From the NCBI GenBank assembly GCA_005777155.1, contig SXNM01000081.1:1-36708 (forward strand): DNA of 36,708 nucleotides, read 5' to 3'. Each line of letters opens with the position of its first letter. The first letter of the stretch is position 1. This DNA comes from Pseudomonadota bacterium (GTDB taxonomy: Bacteria; Myxococcota_A; UBA9042). Shown in pieces: positions 18,400 through 27,641 of this stretch. The position numbers and the translations under genes were made by a program. The notes under the pieces were generated by a model. It was not told the origin of the DNA, searched no databases, and saw nothing but the letters and a program-made list of their open reading frames with translations.

Positions 18400-21180
18400 C
18401 TAGGGCGTCGCGTCGGCGCCGGCGTCTGCCTCGGCGGTGGCCGCAGGCAACGGCGGCAGGTAACGCAGCACCGTGCCGATGCCGCCGACGAGCAGCGCGT
18501 CCTTGCCCCAGCCGCAGATGTCATGAAACGCCGTAATGCTCCCGCTCTCCAGCGCCGTGAATGTCTTGCCATCGAATGCCAAGACCATGCCCTGCGTGCC
18601 GGCGAAGAGCATTCGGTCGGCCGCCCAGCCCCAGATCGCGCGCACCGTGCGCACCTCGTCTTTGAACGCCGGCACGTAGCGCCAAGCCTTGCCGTCGTAG
18701 TGCACCAGGACGCCCTCGCCCTGGCTGTCGGGCGCGCCAGCGGCCCAGATGTCGTTGGGCCCAGCACCCCAGATGGCGTACAGGTCGCTCGTCACCTTGT
18801 ACTCCGGCTGATCAGCGACCTGGTAAGGCTCGATCGGCACCTGCGTCCAAGAACCGTTGACCATGTGGAACACGCCGCCCTTGGTGCCCACCGCCCAGAC
18901 GTCCTCGGCGGAGAAGCCGTGGACATCGCGGAGTGTGCCAAATACCGGAGCCTCTAGGACTTGAAAGGAGACGCCGTTCCAGCGCAGCAGCAAGCCGCCC
19001 TTGGCCGCTAGGTAGACGTCGTTCGGGTCGGAGCCCCAGACCGCGAGGTAGTCGGCCTGCGGATAGGGCGTCGCCACGACCTCGAAGTTCGTGCCGTTCC
19101 AGCGCAGCACTGTGCCGCCGAGGCCGACGACCCACGCCAGCTCTGCGCTGTGCGCCCAGACCGCGTTCAGGTGCTTGCCCGTCCCCGACTTCAGCTGGGT
19201 CCAGGCGCCGCCTTGCAGGCGCGCGACGAGGCCATTCTCGCCCGCCGCGAATGCGACACCGCCGTCGGCGCTCGCGACCGCCCTGGCGTGGCTCAGGCCC
19301 AGCGCGCCGTTGGCCTCCACCCACTGGCCGCCCGTGCGCGTCACGACCGTGCCGCCGGTGCCGACGGCCACGGCTCCGCCGCCGCCGAGCCCGGTGACGC
19401 CGTTGAGCGCCGCGATCGTGCCCGCCTTCATGCCCCAAATGCCGGTGGCGCTGCGCTCCATGACCATGCCGCCGGCCACCACCGCCCAGACGCCGTTGCC
19501 CAGCGCGGCGACGCCCTTGATGCCAAACGCCGGCACCGACACCGGCTTCCAGGTCGTGCCGTCATACTCGTAGACGAGGCTGCTGCTGCTGACCGCGATC
19601 GCCAGAGGCGACCCGGCCGGCGGCGTCGGATCGACGTCGACGTCGACGAGATCGAGCGCGGTCGCCACCGTCAGCGGACCCAAGCCTTGAGGCGCCACGG
19701 TGAAGGCCTTGCCTTTCTGCCCGACGCCGAGCGCTAGGCCGCCAGCGACGCCACCGAGCGCCAGCGAGTCGCGTGGCGGCGCGGCGCCGGTCTGCATCGC
19801 CCACACCTTGCCGTCCCAGCGAGCGATAGAGGCGTCGGTGCCGACGGCCCAGGCGTGCTCATCGTCGGCCGCCCAGACGTCGAAAAACGTCGCCTGGCTC
19901 ACGCCGCTCAGGGCGATGTCCCCCGACTTGCAGGTCGTCGACACCACCAGGTCGTCGATGAACACGCCCTCGCCGTCGTTGAGCGACGCGTCCTTCGAGT
20001 CGAACGCGATCTCGAGCTGAAAGGCCTTGCCGGCAAAGGCCGCGAGGTCCACCTGCTGCAGCACGAACGCCCCCTCGGTGTCTCCGGAGCCCCCGATCTT
20101 GTCCTTGTTCCAGATCTCCGTCTTCTTGTTGCCTTCGATGACCTTGACCGTCAGGGCGTCAAAGCCGGTGCCGTTCTCGGCCTGCATCCGAAGCTGAAAG
20201 CTGAGGCTGACCTGCTCGGTCTTGCTCGCCGCCGGCAGCGTGATGGGCGCCGACAATGCGCTGCCGCCGACGACCTTGCCGTTGCCGAACGTCGGGCACA
20301 TCTTGGCAGGGTCGCTGGCGCACGGGACATCAATGCGTCCGAAATACAATGCCTTCGGCGGGCTCGTCGCGATGAGCTCGCCCTTCGCGCCAGTCATGCC
20401 TGCCGCCGACCAGAGCACACCGCCCTTGTCAGCGCTGCCCTCGTAGAGGTCCTTGACCAACCACCCGGCGAGGCTGACGAACGTCTCCTGCAGCGGCTTG
20501 CTGCCGCAACAGCCCGGCGCGCCCGAGGGCGTGTGGCGGCAGGTGCCGGCGTCACAATAGTCCGACGTGCACTTGTCGCCGTCGTTGCAGTCGGCCATCG
20601 CCTTGCAGCCGCCGGGTGCGCCCCACTGGCCGGCGAGGCCCTTGGGAGGCTGCTTGCCCTGGGCCAACGTGCCGGCGATGCCGACCGCGTGTGCGTAGAG
20701 TCCAGTCGGCGTCGCAGCGAGGCCGTGCAGGGTCTGGAACGCCCCCTGCGACAAGATCGACCAAGCCTTGCCGTTCCAGCCTGCGATGTGGCCACCCGTC
20801 CCGGCGAGGTAGGCGCGCGTGCTGCCCTCCGTCCAACAGGCGTGCCACGCCGTGTTGACGTCGCCAGGCACCTTGAGCTGCTCGAACAAGCCCGTGGTGT
20901 TTGGATTGCGCGCGCTGTCAGGCAGTTGAACGTCGAGCGCCGCCGGTACGTCCGCCACCGCGTCGGCGTCGGCGGCCGGACTACCGGAGTCCTTGGCGCC
21001 GCTGGCGTCTAGGGGCGAGACGCCCCCGCTATCAGCCAACCCGCTGTCTGCAGCCGTAGCCGCGCTGTCCTTGTCGGTGCCTGCCCCGTCCTCTTCGCCG
21101 CAGGCGCCGAGCGCAGCGACCGCAGCCGCCATCACCCAAAGATGCGCCGCGCTCCGCGACCCTGGCCCTCGTCGCGCCAT
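18400..21180 (-). CDS. Beta-propeller lipoprotein with Cys-rich insert, 926 aa
   Basis: A signal peptide ends in LGAC (Cys27), a good lipobox, followed by an Asp/Ala/Ser-rich spacer to about residue 90. About 11 divergent repeats of 40-50 residues have the core pattern L.AVWG...DVWAVG..G.VLRWNG..W (for example LNAVWAHSAELAWVVG, LYAIWGAGPNDIWAAG). Such repeats form WD40/BNR-like propeller blades. After the first blades lies an insert: a Cys module CNDGDKCTSDYCDAGTC, reminiscent of the Dictyostelium-type CTDC repeat, then a jelly-roll-like domain ending GEGVFIDDLVVSTTC. Its ATG overlaps the stop of the upstream propeller gene (TAATG), so translation is probably coupled. Location is inferred to be the cell surface; the ligand is unknown. 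Confidence 0.85.
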   Translation of the reverse strand: MARRGPGSRSAAHLWVMAAAVAALGACGEEDGAGTDKDSAATAADSGLADSGGVSPLDASGAKDSGSPAADADAVADVPAALDVQLPDSARNPNTTGLFEQLKVPGDVNTAWHACWTEGSTRAYLAGTGGHIAGWNGKAWSILSQGAFQTLHGLAATPTGLYAHAVGIAGTLAQGKQPPKGLAGQWGAPGGCKAMADCNDGDKCTSDYCDAGTCRHTPSGAPGCCGSKPLQETFVSLAGWLVKDLYEGSADKGGVLWSAAGMTGAKGELIATSPPKALYFGRIDVPCASDPAKMCPTFGNGKVVGGSALSAPITLPAASKTEQVSLSFQLRMQAENGTGFDALTVKVIEGNKKTEIWNKDKIGGSGDTEGAFVLQQVDLAAFAGKAFQLEIAFDSKDASLNDGEGVFIDDLVVSTTCKSGDIALSGVSQATFFDVWAADDEHAWAVGTDASIARWDGKVWAMQTGAAPPRDSLALGGVAGGLALGVGQKGKAFTVAPQGLGPLTVATALDLVDVDVDPTPPAGSPLAIAVSSSSLVYEYDGTTWKPVSVPAFGIKGVAALGNGVWAVVAGGMVMERSATGIWGMKAGTIAALNGVTGLGGGGAVAVGTGGTVVTRTGGQWVEANGALGLSHARAVASADGGVAFAAGENGLVARLQGGAWTQLKSGTGKHLNAVWAHSAELAWVVGLGGTVLRWNGTNFEVVATPYPQADYLAVWGSDPNDVYLAAKGGLLLRWNGVSFQVLEAPVFGTLRDVHGFSAEDVWAVGTKGGVFHMVNGSWTQVPIEPYQVADQPEYKVTSDLYAIWGAGPNDIWAAGAPDSQGEGVLVHYDGKAWRYVPAFKDEVRTVRAIWGWAADRMLFAGTQGMVLAFDGKTFTALESGSITAFHDICGWGKDALLVGGIGTVLRYLPPLPAATAEADAGADATP

Positions 21181-23156
21181 TACAGCCCCTCGGCGACGTC
21201 ATAGACGCCGCCCTTATGGCCCACCGCCACCGCCAACTTGCCGCTGACAGCGACACCACGCAGCACGTTGTTCACGCCCGAGGTACGCACCTGAAAGGCG
21301 CCCGCCTTGCCGACAACCAGGCTCCCTTGCCAGCCGACAGCGACCACTCGGCCATCGGCCAAGCGCTCGACGCCGAATAGAAAGAGGCCGGGCTGCTCGA
21401 ACCCCACAGACCAGGTGCCTTCCGGCTTGCGTAGCAAGATCACGCCGTTGTCGCCAACGGCGGCTGCCTCGCCGCTGGCTGCGCCGACCACGCGGTGTAG
21501 CGGTGTGCTGGTCCCAGACGACTCCTTGCTCCAGACGCCGTCCTTGCCGCGGCGAAGCACTGTGCCAAAGGCCCCGACCGCCAAGGCGACGTCCCCTGCG
21601 GCCGTCACCGACTCAAGATCCATCTGGGTGCCCGTGTTCTCGGCCTTCCAGCTGCCGCCGACAAAGGCCATGGCGACGCCGCCGACGCCCACCGCTACGA
21701 CCGCGCCTCCGACCTTGGCGACGCCCCGCAGCTGCAGTCCGCTCGACGCTGCCGGGGTCGAGACCTGGGCCGGACCCGTCTTGCCGAGGTGGACGACGAC
21801 CCCGGCGTCGCCGACGGCCACGAGGCCACCGTCGCCATCGTCGCAGACGTCGTATAGGTCGGTGCCGGTGACGTCGACGTGCAGATCGACCAGCGGCGAC
21901 CTCGCGTCGGCTGCCTGCAGCAGCACGCCGCCGCCACCCACCGCGATGACACGGCCGTCGGCCAAGGCGCGCACCGAGAGCAGGTTGGCCGAGGTCTCGG
22001 CGCGCTTGTCGAGCCACTTGTCGGTGGCGCCATCGTAGCGCAGGCCGGCGCCCTTGTCGCCGACGGCGAATCCCTGCAAAGTTCCGTCTTTGCTAGAGAA
22101 GCCAAACACGGCGCGGAAGGTGGCGGTCTTCATATAGGTCGCGTCGTCCAGGTCGCGCAGGCCCCACTTGGCGCCGGTCAGCTCGACCAGGGCACCGTCC
22201 TTGCCGATCGCGAAGGCGGTCACATCGTCGATGGCCCACATGCCATAGAGATCGCGATTCTTCGGGTCGTTTGAGAGCGTCGCCGTCCAGGCTTTGTCCT
22301 CGGTCGCGGCGAGGAAGCCGTCGAGGCCGCAGGCCATCAGCTTGCCGCCCTTGGTGACGTCGAGGCCGGTCAGCGCCTCCGCCGCGCTCGGCATCGAGAA
22401 GCTTGTCCAGCTGCCGCCGTTGAGGCGCAGGCCCTGCCCCTTGGCCCCGACCGCCCAGACGTTGCCGGCGTTGATGGCGCGCAACGCGCGGATCTGCAGC
22501 GCTGAATTCGTCGTCTCCTGTACAAAATCGCCATCGACGAGCCGCAGGACCACGCCGTCGTCGCCCGCCACAAGCAGCGTCGAGCCATCCGCCGGGCTGT
22601 GAATGGTCCGCAGCACGACGTTCTCGAGGCCCTTGGGAAGCTTGTTGAACAACTTCTTGCCGTTCCAATGCAGCAGCGTGCCCTCACCGGCGATGACGAC
22701 GTCATTGGGGCCGCGGCCCCAGACCGCATAGAGGTCCTTCTTGGTCCCAGAGTCCCGGGGTACCAAGGTCTTGCCGTTGTCATGCAACAGCCGACCGCCG
22801 CTGCCCACCCACCAAACGTCCTGCGCGCTGCTGCCCCATACCCCGTGAAAGTTCTCGGAGAATTGCAGCGAGCGGGCGCTCAGCAGCGCGCTGCCTCCGC
22901 CACCGGTCTCAGTCTCGAACGTGTCGCCGTCGCTGGCGGTCCCGGTGTCACCGGCGTCAAGGCCACCGTCAAGGCCGGCGTCGACCGCGTCGGCGACGGA
23001 GTCCTCCGACCCGATGTCGGCGCTGACGTCGGCGCCGCCGTCAGGCTTGGTCTCGCCGTCGTCGCCGGTGCAACTAGCGGTGAGCGCGAGGCACAGACCC
23101 ATCACCAGCCGCGAGGCTGCGCAGGCTCGCTTGAACTTGCCTTCAATTTTCCACAC
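21180..23156 (-). CDS. Beta-propeller lipoprotein, 658 aa
   Basis: The start is GTG at 23156, supported by AGAGGGGAAG about eight bases upstream. The signal peptide ends at LTASC (Cys29), a lipobox-like site, followed by an Asp/Gly/Ala/Thr-rich spacer to about residue 95. The rest is almost entirely tandem repeats of about 40 residues with cores such as FHGVWGSSAQDVWWVGSGG, LYAVWGRGPNDVVIAG and LRGVAKVGGAVVAVGVGG, roughly 13-14 in all. This fits one large or two stacked beta-propellers of the BNR/YCF48-like kind. It lacks the Cys insert of its downstream neighbour but is clearly related to it. It ends in a TAATG overlap with that gene. Confidence 0.85.
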   Translation of the reverse strand: MWKIEGKFKRACAASRLVMGLCLALTASCTGDDGETKPDGGADVSADIGSEDSVADAVDAGLDGGLDAGDTGTASDGDTFETETGGGGSALLSARSLQFSENFHGVWGSSAQDVWWVGSGGRLLHDNGKTLVPRDSGTKKDLYAVWGRGPNDVVIAGEGTLLHWNGKKLFNKLPKGLENVVLRTIHSPADGSTLLVAGDDGVVLRLVDGDFVQETTNSALQIRALRAINAGNVWAVGAKGQGLRLNGGSWTSFSMPSAAEALTGLDVTKGGKLMACGLDGFLAATEDKAWTATLSNDPKNRDLYGMWAIDDVTAFAIGKDGALVELTGAKWGLRDLDDATYMKTATFRAVFGFSSKDGTLQGFAVGDKGAGLRYDGATDKWLDKRAETSANLLSVRALADGRVIAVGGGGVLLQAADARSPLVDLHVDVTGTDLYDVCDDGDGGLVAVGDAGVVVHLGKTGPAQVSTPAASSGLQLRGVAKVGGAVVAVGVGGVAMAFVGGSWKAENTGTQMDLESVTAAGDVALAVGAFGTVLRRGKDGVWSKESSGTSTPLHRVVGAASGEAAAVGDNGVILLRKPEGTWSVGFEQPGLFLFGVERLADGRVVAVGWQGSLVVGKAGAFQVRTSGVNNVLRGVAVSGKLAVAVGHKGGVYDVAEGL

Positions 23157-23207
23157 GTGACTTCCCCTCTGCTGCCTCGCCGCCCAGTCGAGTCCCGCCG
23201 GCGCGGG

Positions 23208-26200
23208 CTACTGGCGTGTGAACAGGAACATATTGAACGCCCACGAGCGCCACGTGAGCTGGTTCAGGTCGGTGAGGTCGTAGGCGTCGATGTCAAAGCC
23301 TTCCTTGTAACCGCGGATCATCGTCAGCCGCAGCGGGGTGCCCTTGGGGATGCCGGGGGTGCCCTGGATGTTCGGGAAGTCGGGCAGTGTGGCCGCGGTC
23401 AGGTCGCCAGCCGACATGATGTTCCACACCGGCGTGTCGCCACCCATGCCCGGAATGCCGACGGTGACGTAGTTGAAGTGCGGTTCAGGTGTGTCCGGCC
23501 CCACCTCCCAGTCGAGGGTGGTCCCGGTCAACACCCCGTTCTTCTTCGGCATAACGGCGTGCGGCGCGTCGAGCAGCGGGCCGATCAGCAGCTCCTGCTC
23601 ACCCATCGACAGCAGGTTGCCCTTGCTGTCTGCCCACACCGCGTACAGCGCTTTGGTGACGTCGCCGAGGTCATGTTTGATCCACGCCTTGCCGTCGAAA
23701 CGCAGCACCACGCCGCGGGCGCCGGCGGCCCAGATTTCGTCCTTGCCGACCGCCCATAGCGAGTGCAGCGTGGTCTTCACCGGCGACTTGAAGGAGGTCC
23801 ACTTCACGCCGTTCCAGCGCAAAATCTGGCCAGCCTCGCCGACCGCCCAGGCGTCGTCCTTGTGCACGGCCCAGACGCTGTTGAGCGCGATCGCCGTCCC
23901 TGAGGTGTGCGCCTTCCAGACCTTGCCGTCCCAGTGGTTGATCTTGCCCTGCATGCCGACGGTCCAGACGTCGTCTACGCCGGTGCCATGCATGGCCAGG
24001 ACGTTGAAATAGGGCGCCTGTGGGTACTGCTTCCACGACTCAACGCCGTTCACCGCCTCCAAACGCCAAGTACCCGACTGGCCGGCGGCCCACACCTCGG
24101 GCTTCTTGGTGGTTGGGTTGTTGGCGGCGAACACCGCATTCAGGTTGGGCTTTGTCGTCGGCGGCCACATCGGCACCGGCGACCAGCTCTGGCCGTTGAA
24201 GTGCGCCGCGGTGCCCTGCTCGCCGACGACCCAGATCGCGTCCGGGCCGGTGCCATGGATGTCGAGCAGGTTGAGGTCGGTGAACGCGGCCTGCTGAGTC
24301 CAGCCGTTGCCGCCAAAGAGGTAGAGCGCGCCGCCGTCGCCGATCGCATAGGTATTGGTCAGCTCGCTGCCCCACATGCCGCGCACGGTCTTGGCGACGC
24401 CGGTCTCTACCAGCTCGAGGTCGCCGCCGTCGAGTCGCCGCACCATGTCGTCGTTGTTCAGCCTCTTGACGTCCTTGAGCACAGAGACCGACACCGGCAT
24501 CTGCTCATTTCCGGCGATCTGCACGACGAAGGCGAGGAAGGTCAGGCTGGCGTCAAAGAGCTCATTGGCGAACGCCGCCGGCAGCTTGTCGATCTCCAGC
24601 TTGTCCGGTTGGCTCGACTGGAAGGGAGCGAGGAACTTCTGATCCTGCGTCGGCATCTTGACGACGCCGTCGCTGCCGAGCGTCAGGTAGGAGATCGCCG
24701 CGTCGACGATGTAGGCGCCATTCGGGATCGTCCACGTCGGCGGCCGATCCAGACGCAGGCTCGCCTTTCGGCTTAGGGGCATGTTGAGGACGATGTTGAC
24801 GTCCTTTGGGTTCTCGCCTGGGCCGACGAAGAGGTGGCGCTTGACGCCCATGACCGTGGCGGTGAAGGCCATCATCGACTGCGCGTCGTCGGCGTCGAGT
24901 ACGGCGCCGCTCTGCTTGTAGCCGCCGAAGCAGACGATCGCCATCTCGCCGAACGCCGTGTTGATGTTGTAGGCGAAGCTGTTCTGTGGCGACGCCTCGA
25001 AGCCCGGTCCGACCGGCGGCCAGTTCTCGCGCGACAGAAAGTTGGGCTTGCTGTGGTAGCAGACCGCTGCGAGATCGCCGGCCTTGGGCAGGCAACGCGC
25101 CGGTCCACCGGCCTGCGGCACGCACGAGAAGCCCGTGGCGCAGTTGACCCCCTGGGTGCAGTCCTGCACGCAGCGCTTGCCGTTGCTGGCGCCGATGTCG
25201 ATGCAGGCGAAGTCCGGCCCGCCGCTCGCGCACTGCGAGTCGACGCTGCACGGCGAGCATGTCGGCTTGGGGACGTTCGGGTTGTTCAGGAACTCATTGC
25301 AGTTGCCGGTCGGCACCTGCACGTACTTGTCGAGGTTGATGACCTTGCCGCTGACCTTGGGCGGCGGCTGACCTGGCGGCGGGGAGCCAGGCGACGGCGG
25401 CGGGATCGGCTGCAGGTAGATGGTGACGTTGGTGGCGTCAAACTTGATGACCGAGGCCGACTCGTAGCCCGCCTTGCTGGCCGAGATCATCTGCACGCCG
25501 AGCAGGTCGTCGCCGCTGAAGGTGATCTGGCCCGCGGCGTCGGTGAAGCCCTGGTGCGGCGTCGTCGGATCGGTCCACAGCATCGTGAAGGCGTCTGGAA
25601 TCGGCGCGCCGTCGCCGCCGTCGAGGACCGTAACGTTGACCGCGCCGTCGATGGTGGCGCCCCAGGTGCCGCCGTATTTGCTCATCGGGTTGAAGTAGGT
25701 GAAGCCCTGCTTGAGCTCCGAAGCCAACGCACCGGTCGCCGCCTTGACCGCGACGGTGCCAACCTTGCCGGGCGGCGTCTTGCAGACGATGTGCGTCGGG
25801 TCGACGAAGGTCAGGTGCGTCGCTGGCTTGTCGTCGAACCAGATCGCGGTCTTGGGAGCAAATCCGTTGCCGTAGACGTGGACCTGCGTGCCGCCGGCCT
25901 GCGCTCCGTAGTCCGGGAAGACGACGTACAGCGACATGCCGTCGCCGGTGTACGAGTACGCCTTGTGGGCCACTGCGACGTCGCCTCCCAGCTCGACGCT
26001 GACGTCGACATAGCCCGCGGCGCCGGGCGGCGTCACCGCCTGCAGCGTGGAGTCGTCGATCACCACCGCGGTGGTCGCCGGCAGGGCGCCAATGCGGACC
26101 ACCGGTTGGCCAGGCTTTGTGAAGCCGGAGCCCTTGATGGTGATTTTGGTGTTGCCGGTCGGCGGGCCGAACGCCGGCGCGACCGACGCGATCGACAGCA

Positions 26201-27557
26201 GGTCGAGGTACTCGTAGCCGCCAACCTTGGTATCCGTGCCCTTGCTGGTCAGCAGCACGACGTCGACCTTGGCCGCCTTCAGGCCCTTGGGCGTCTTGAT
26301 GACGACGGTGTGGTGGATGGCGTCGAACGCCGTGATGGTCGCCAACTGGCCGCCGAACAGGACCGTCGTGTCCTCTTTGGTGAGCAGACCCGTCGCTGCG
26401 ATCGACACCGACTGGCCGCCGGCGAGCGGACCGACCGCAGGCGCGATCGAGAGCAGCGCCGTCGCGCCCTGGCCTTGGTCGTCGGTGTAGGCGTAGCCGC
26501 CGGCGAGCGTCGCCTTGCCGAACTTGGTGGTGACGTGCAGGTCAACTGGCCCCTGCTTGCCCGCCGGCACCATGACGCGCGCCCGCCGATGGTCCTTCGA
26601 GACCCAGAGGATCGCCGCCACCGAGGCGCCGAACCGGATCTCGCCTGTCGACAGCAGTCCCTTCCCTTCGATCTCGATCTCGTTGCCGCCCGCGGTCGGC
26701 CCGGCAGCTGGCGCCGCCCGCTCCAAAGTTGGGGCCGCGCTATAGAAAAAGCCGTCCTTGAGCAGCGCGGTGCCACGCTCATTGACGACGTGGACTGGCG
26801 CAGCGCCAAAGACGCCGGGCGGGGTGACCGCCAAGATCTCATCGTCGCCGACGACCGTCACGCCGAGCGCCGGTTTGCCGCCGATGAGCACCTTGGTCTG
26901 GCCCGCGAAGCCCGTCCCCGTGATCGTGATCGGCGTGCCACCAAAAGCCGGGCCGGCGGCCGGATCGATCTTGGTGATGACGACATCGTTGTAGAACAGA
27001 TAGGCGTCGGGCAGGGCCGATGTCGGCGCGTCTTCGCCCGGCGCCGGCGGCGGGTTGATGACCGTCACGCTCGCCAACCCCGGCGCATGCGGCGGCGTCT
27101 GGACCTGCAGCTCAGTGTCGTCGACGAAGAAGACCTGCTCCGCGTCCACTGGCGTGCCGTCGAAGAGGACCTGACAGCCGTTCTGGAAACCCTTGCCGTA
27201 CAAGATCGCAGGCTGATTGCCGCTGGCTTTGCCGCTGGCGGGGTCTATGCTCTCTAGCAGCAGGGGCTCAGGTGCCGCGTCCTCGTCGTTGGCGTCGGCC
27301 TCGGTCTCGCCGCCGCCGCCGCTGTCTGGCGCCGCGATCTCCTCGACCGTCGCCGCGTCGGTACCGCCTGACGTGTCAGCGGCGACCGCGGTGTCACCTG
27401 CAGAGGGCTTGTCGTCATCGACCTCTGGGTCCGAGCAGGCGCCCGCAGTCAACGCGAGTGCCGCCAACCAAAGGGGCAGCCCGAGCGTGGGTCGCTGGCT
27501 CCATCCGCTGGAAATCATCGGCGATCCGAAGCGGGCATCGACACGGGCGGCGTCCAT
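23208..27557 (-). CDS. Giant multidomain IPT/TIG and propeller-repeat surface protein, 1449 aa
   Basis: ATG 27557 is chosen over TTG 27569 because GGAGG lies six to seven bases upstream. A hydrophobic segment ends at TAGAC (Cys41, lipobox-like), followed by an Asp/Ala/Gly spacer. Six IPT/TIG Ig-like domains span about 100-625, each with a P.. G...GG..I.I.G.GF core. A carboxypeptidase-regulatory-like beta domain (about 630-730) and a Pro-rich hinge follow. Next comes a Cys-rich module (about 755-840, CSPCSVDSQC, CVQDC), then an unfamiliar region. Four to six propeller-like repeats (about 1085-1360, GMWGSELTNTYAIGDGG, NSVWAVHKDDAWAVGEAG) resemble the two downstream genes. The C-terminus is not recognised. 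TIG arrays usually serve as extracellular spacers or adhesins. Confidence 0.85.
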   Translation of the reverse strand: MDAARVDARFGSPMISSGWSQRPTLGLPLWLAALALTAGACSDPEVDDDKPSAGDTAVAADTSGGTDAATVEEIAAPDSGGGGETEADANDEDAAPEPLLLESIDPASGKASGNQPAILYGKGFQNGCQVLFDGTPVDAEQVFFVDDTELQVQTPPHAPGLASVTVINPPPAPGEDAPTSALPDAYLFYNDVVITKIDPAAGPAFGGTPITITGTGFAGQTKVLIGGKPALGVTVVGDDEILAVTPPGVFGAAPVHVVNERGTALLKDGFFYSAAPTLERAAPAAGPTAGGNEIEIEGKGLLSTGEIRFGASVAAILWVSKDHRRARVMVPAGKQGPVDLHVTTKFGKATLAGGYAYTDDQGQGATALLSIAPAVGPLAGGQSVSIAATGLLTKEDTTVLFGGQLATITAFDAIHHTVVIKTPKGLKAAKVDVVLLTSKGTDTKVGGYEYLDLLSIASVAPAFGPPTGNTKITIKGSGFTKPGQPVVRIGALPATTAVVIDDSTLQAVTPPGAAGYVDVSVELGGDVAVAHKAYSYTGDGMSLYVVFPDYGAQAGGTQVHVYGNGFAPKTAIWFDDKPATHLTFVDPTHIVCKTPPGKVGTVAVKAATGALASELKQGFTYFNPMSKYGGTWGATIDGAVNVTVLDGGDGAPIPDAFTMLWTDPTTPHQGFTDAAGQITFSGDDLLGVQMISASKAGYESASVIKFDATNVTIYLQPIPPPSPGSPPPGQPPPKVSGKVINLDKYVQVPTGNCNEFLNNPNVPKPTCSPCSVDSQCASGGPDFACIDIGASNGKRCVQDCTQGVNCATGFSCVPQAGGPARCLPKAGDLAAVCYHSKPNFLSRENWPPVGPGFEASPQNSFAYNINTAFGEMAIVCFGGYKQSGAVLDADDAQSMMAFTATVMGVKRHLFVGPGENPKDVNIVLNMPLSRKASLRLDRPPTWTIPNGAYIVDAAISYLTLGSDGVVKMPTQDQKFLAPFQSSQPDKLEIDKLPAAFANELFDASLTFLAFVVQIAGNEQMPVSVSVLKDVKRLNNDDMVRRLDGGDLELVETGVAKTVRGMWGSELTNTYAIGDGGALYLFGGNGWTQQAAFTDLNLLDIHGTGPDAIWVVGEQGTAAHFNGQSWSPVPMWPPTTKPNLNAVFAANNPTTKKPEVWAAGQSGTWRLEAVNGVESWKQYPQAPYFNVLAMHGTGVDDVWTVGMQGKINHWDGKVWKAHTSGTAIALNSVWAVHKDDAWAVGEAGQILRWNGVKWTSFKSPVKTTLHSLWAVGKDEIWAAGARGVVLRFDGKAWIKHDLGDVTKALYAVWADSKGNLLSMGEQELLIGPLLDAPHAVMPKKNGVLTGTTLDWEVGPDTPEPHFNYVTVGIPGMGGDTPVWNIMSAGDLTAATLPDFPNIQGTPGIPKGTPLRLTMIRGYKEGFDIDAYDLTDLNQLTWRSWAFNMFLFTRQ

Positions 27558-27641
27558 CGCGTCCTCCAAACTGACCGCCAGCGGGCTGACGGTGGCTGTT
27601 GCGCAAGCGGCCCGGCAGCACCGAGCCGCTCGCCCCTGGAG

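Noticed and set aside
24834-27257. An 807-codon open frame on the plus strand inside the IPT/TIG gene
   Set aside because: It is antisense to a gene with clear domains and signal peptide, is Arg/Asp/Val-rich without any recognisable motif, and reflects the scarcity of stops in GC-rich DNA.
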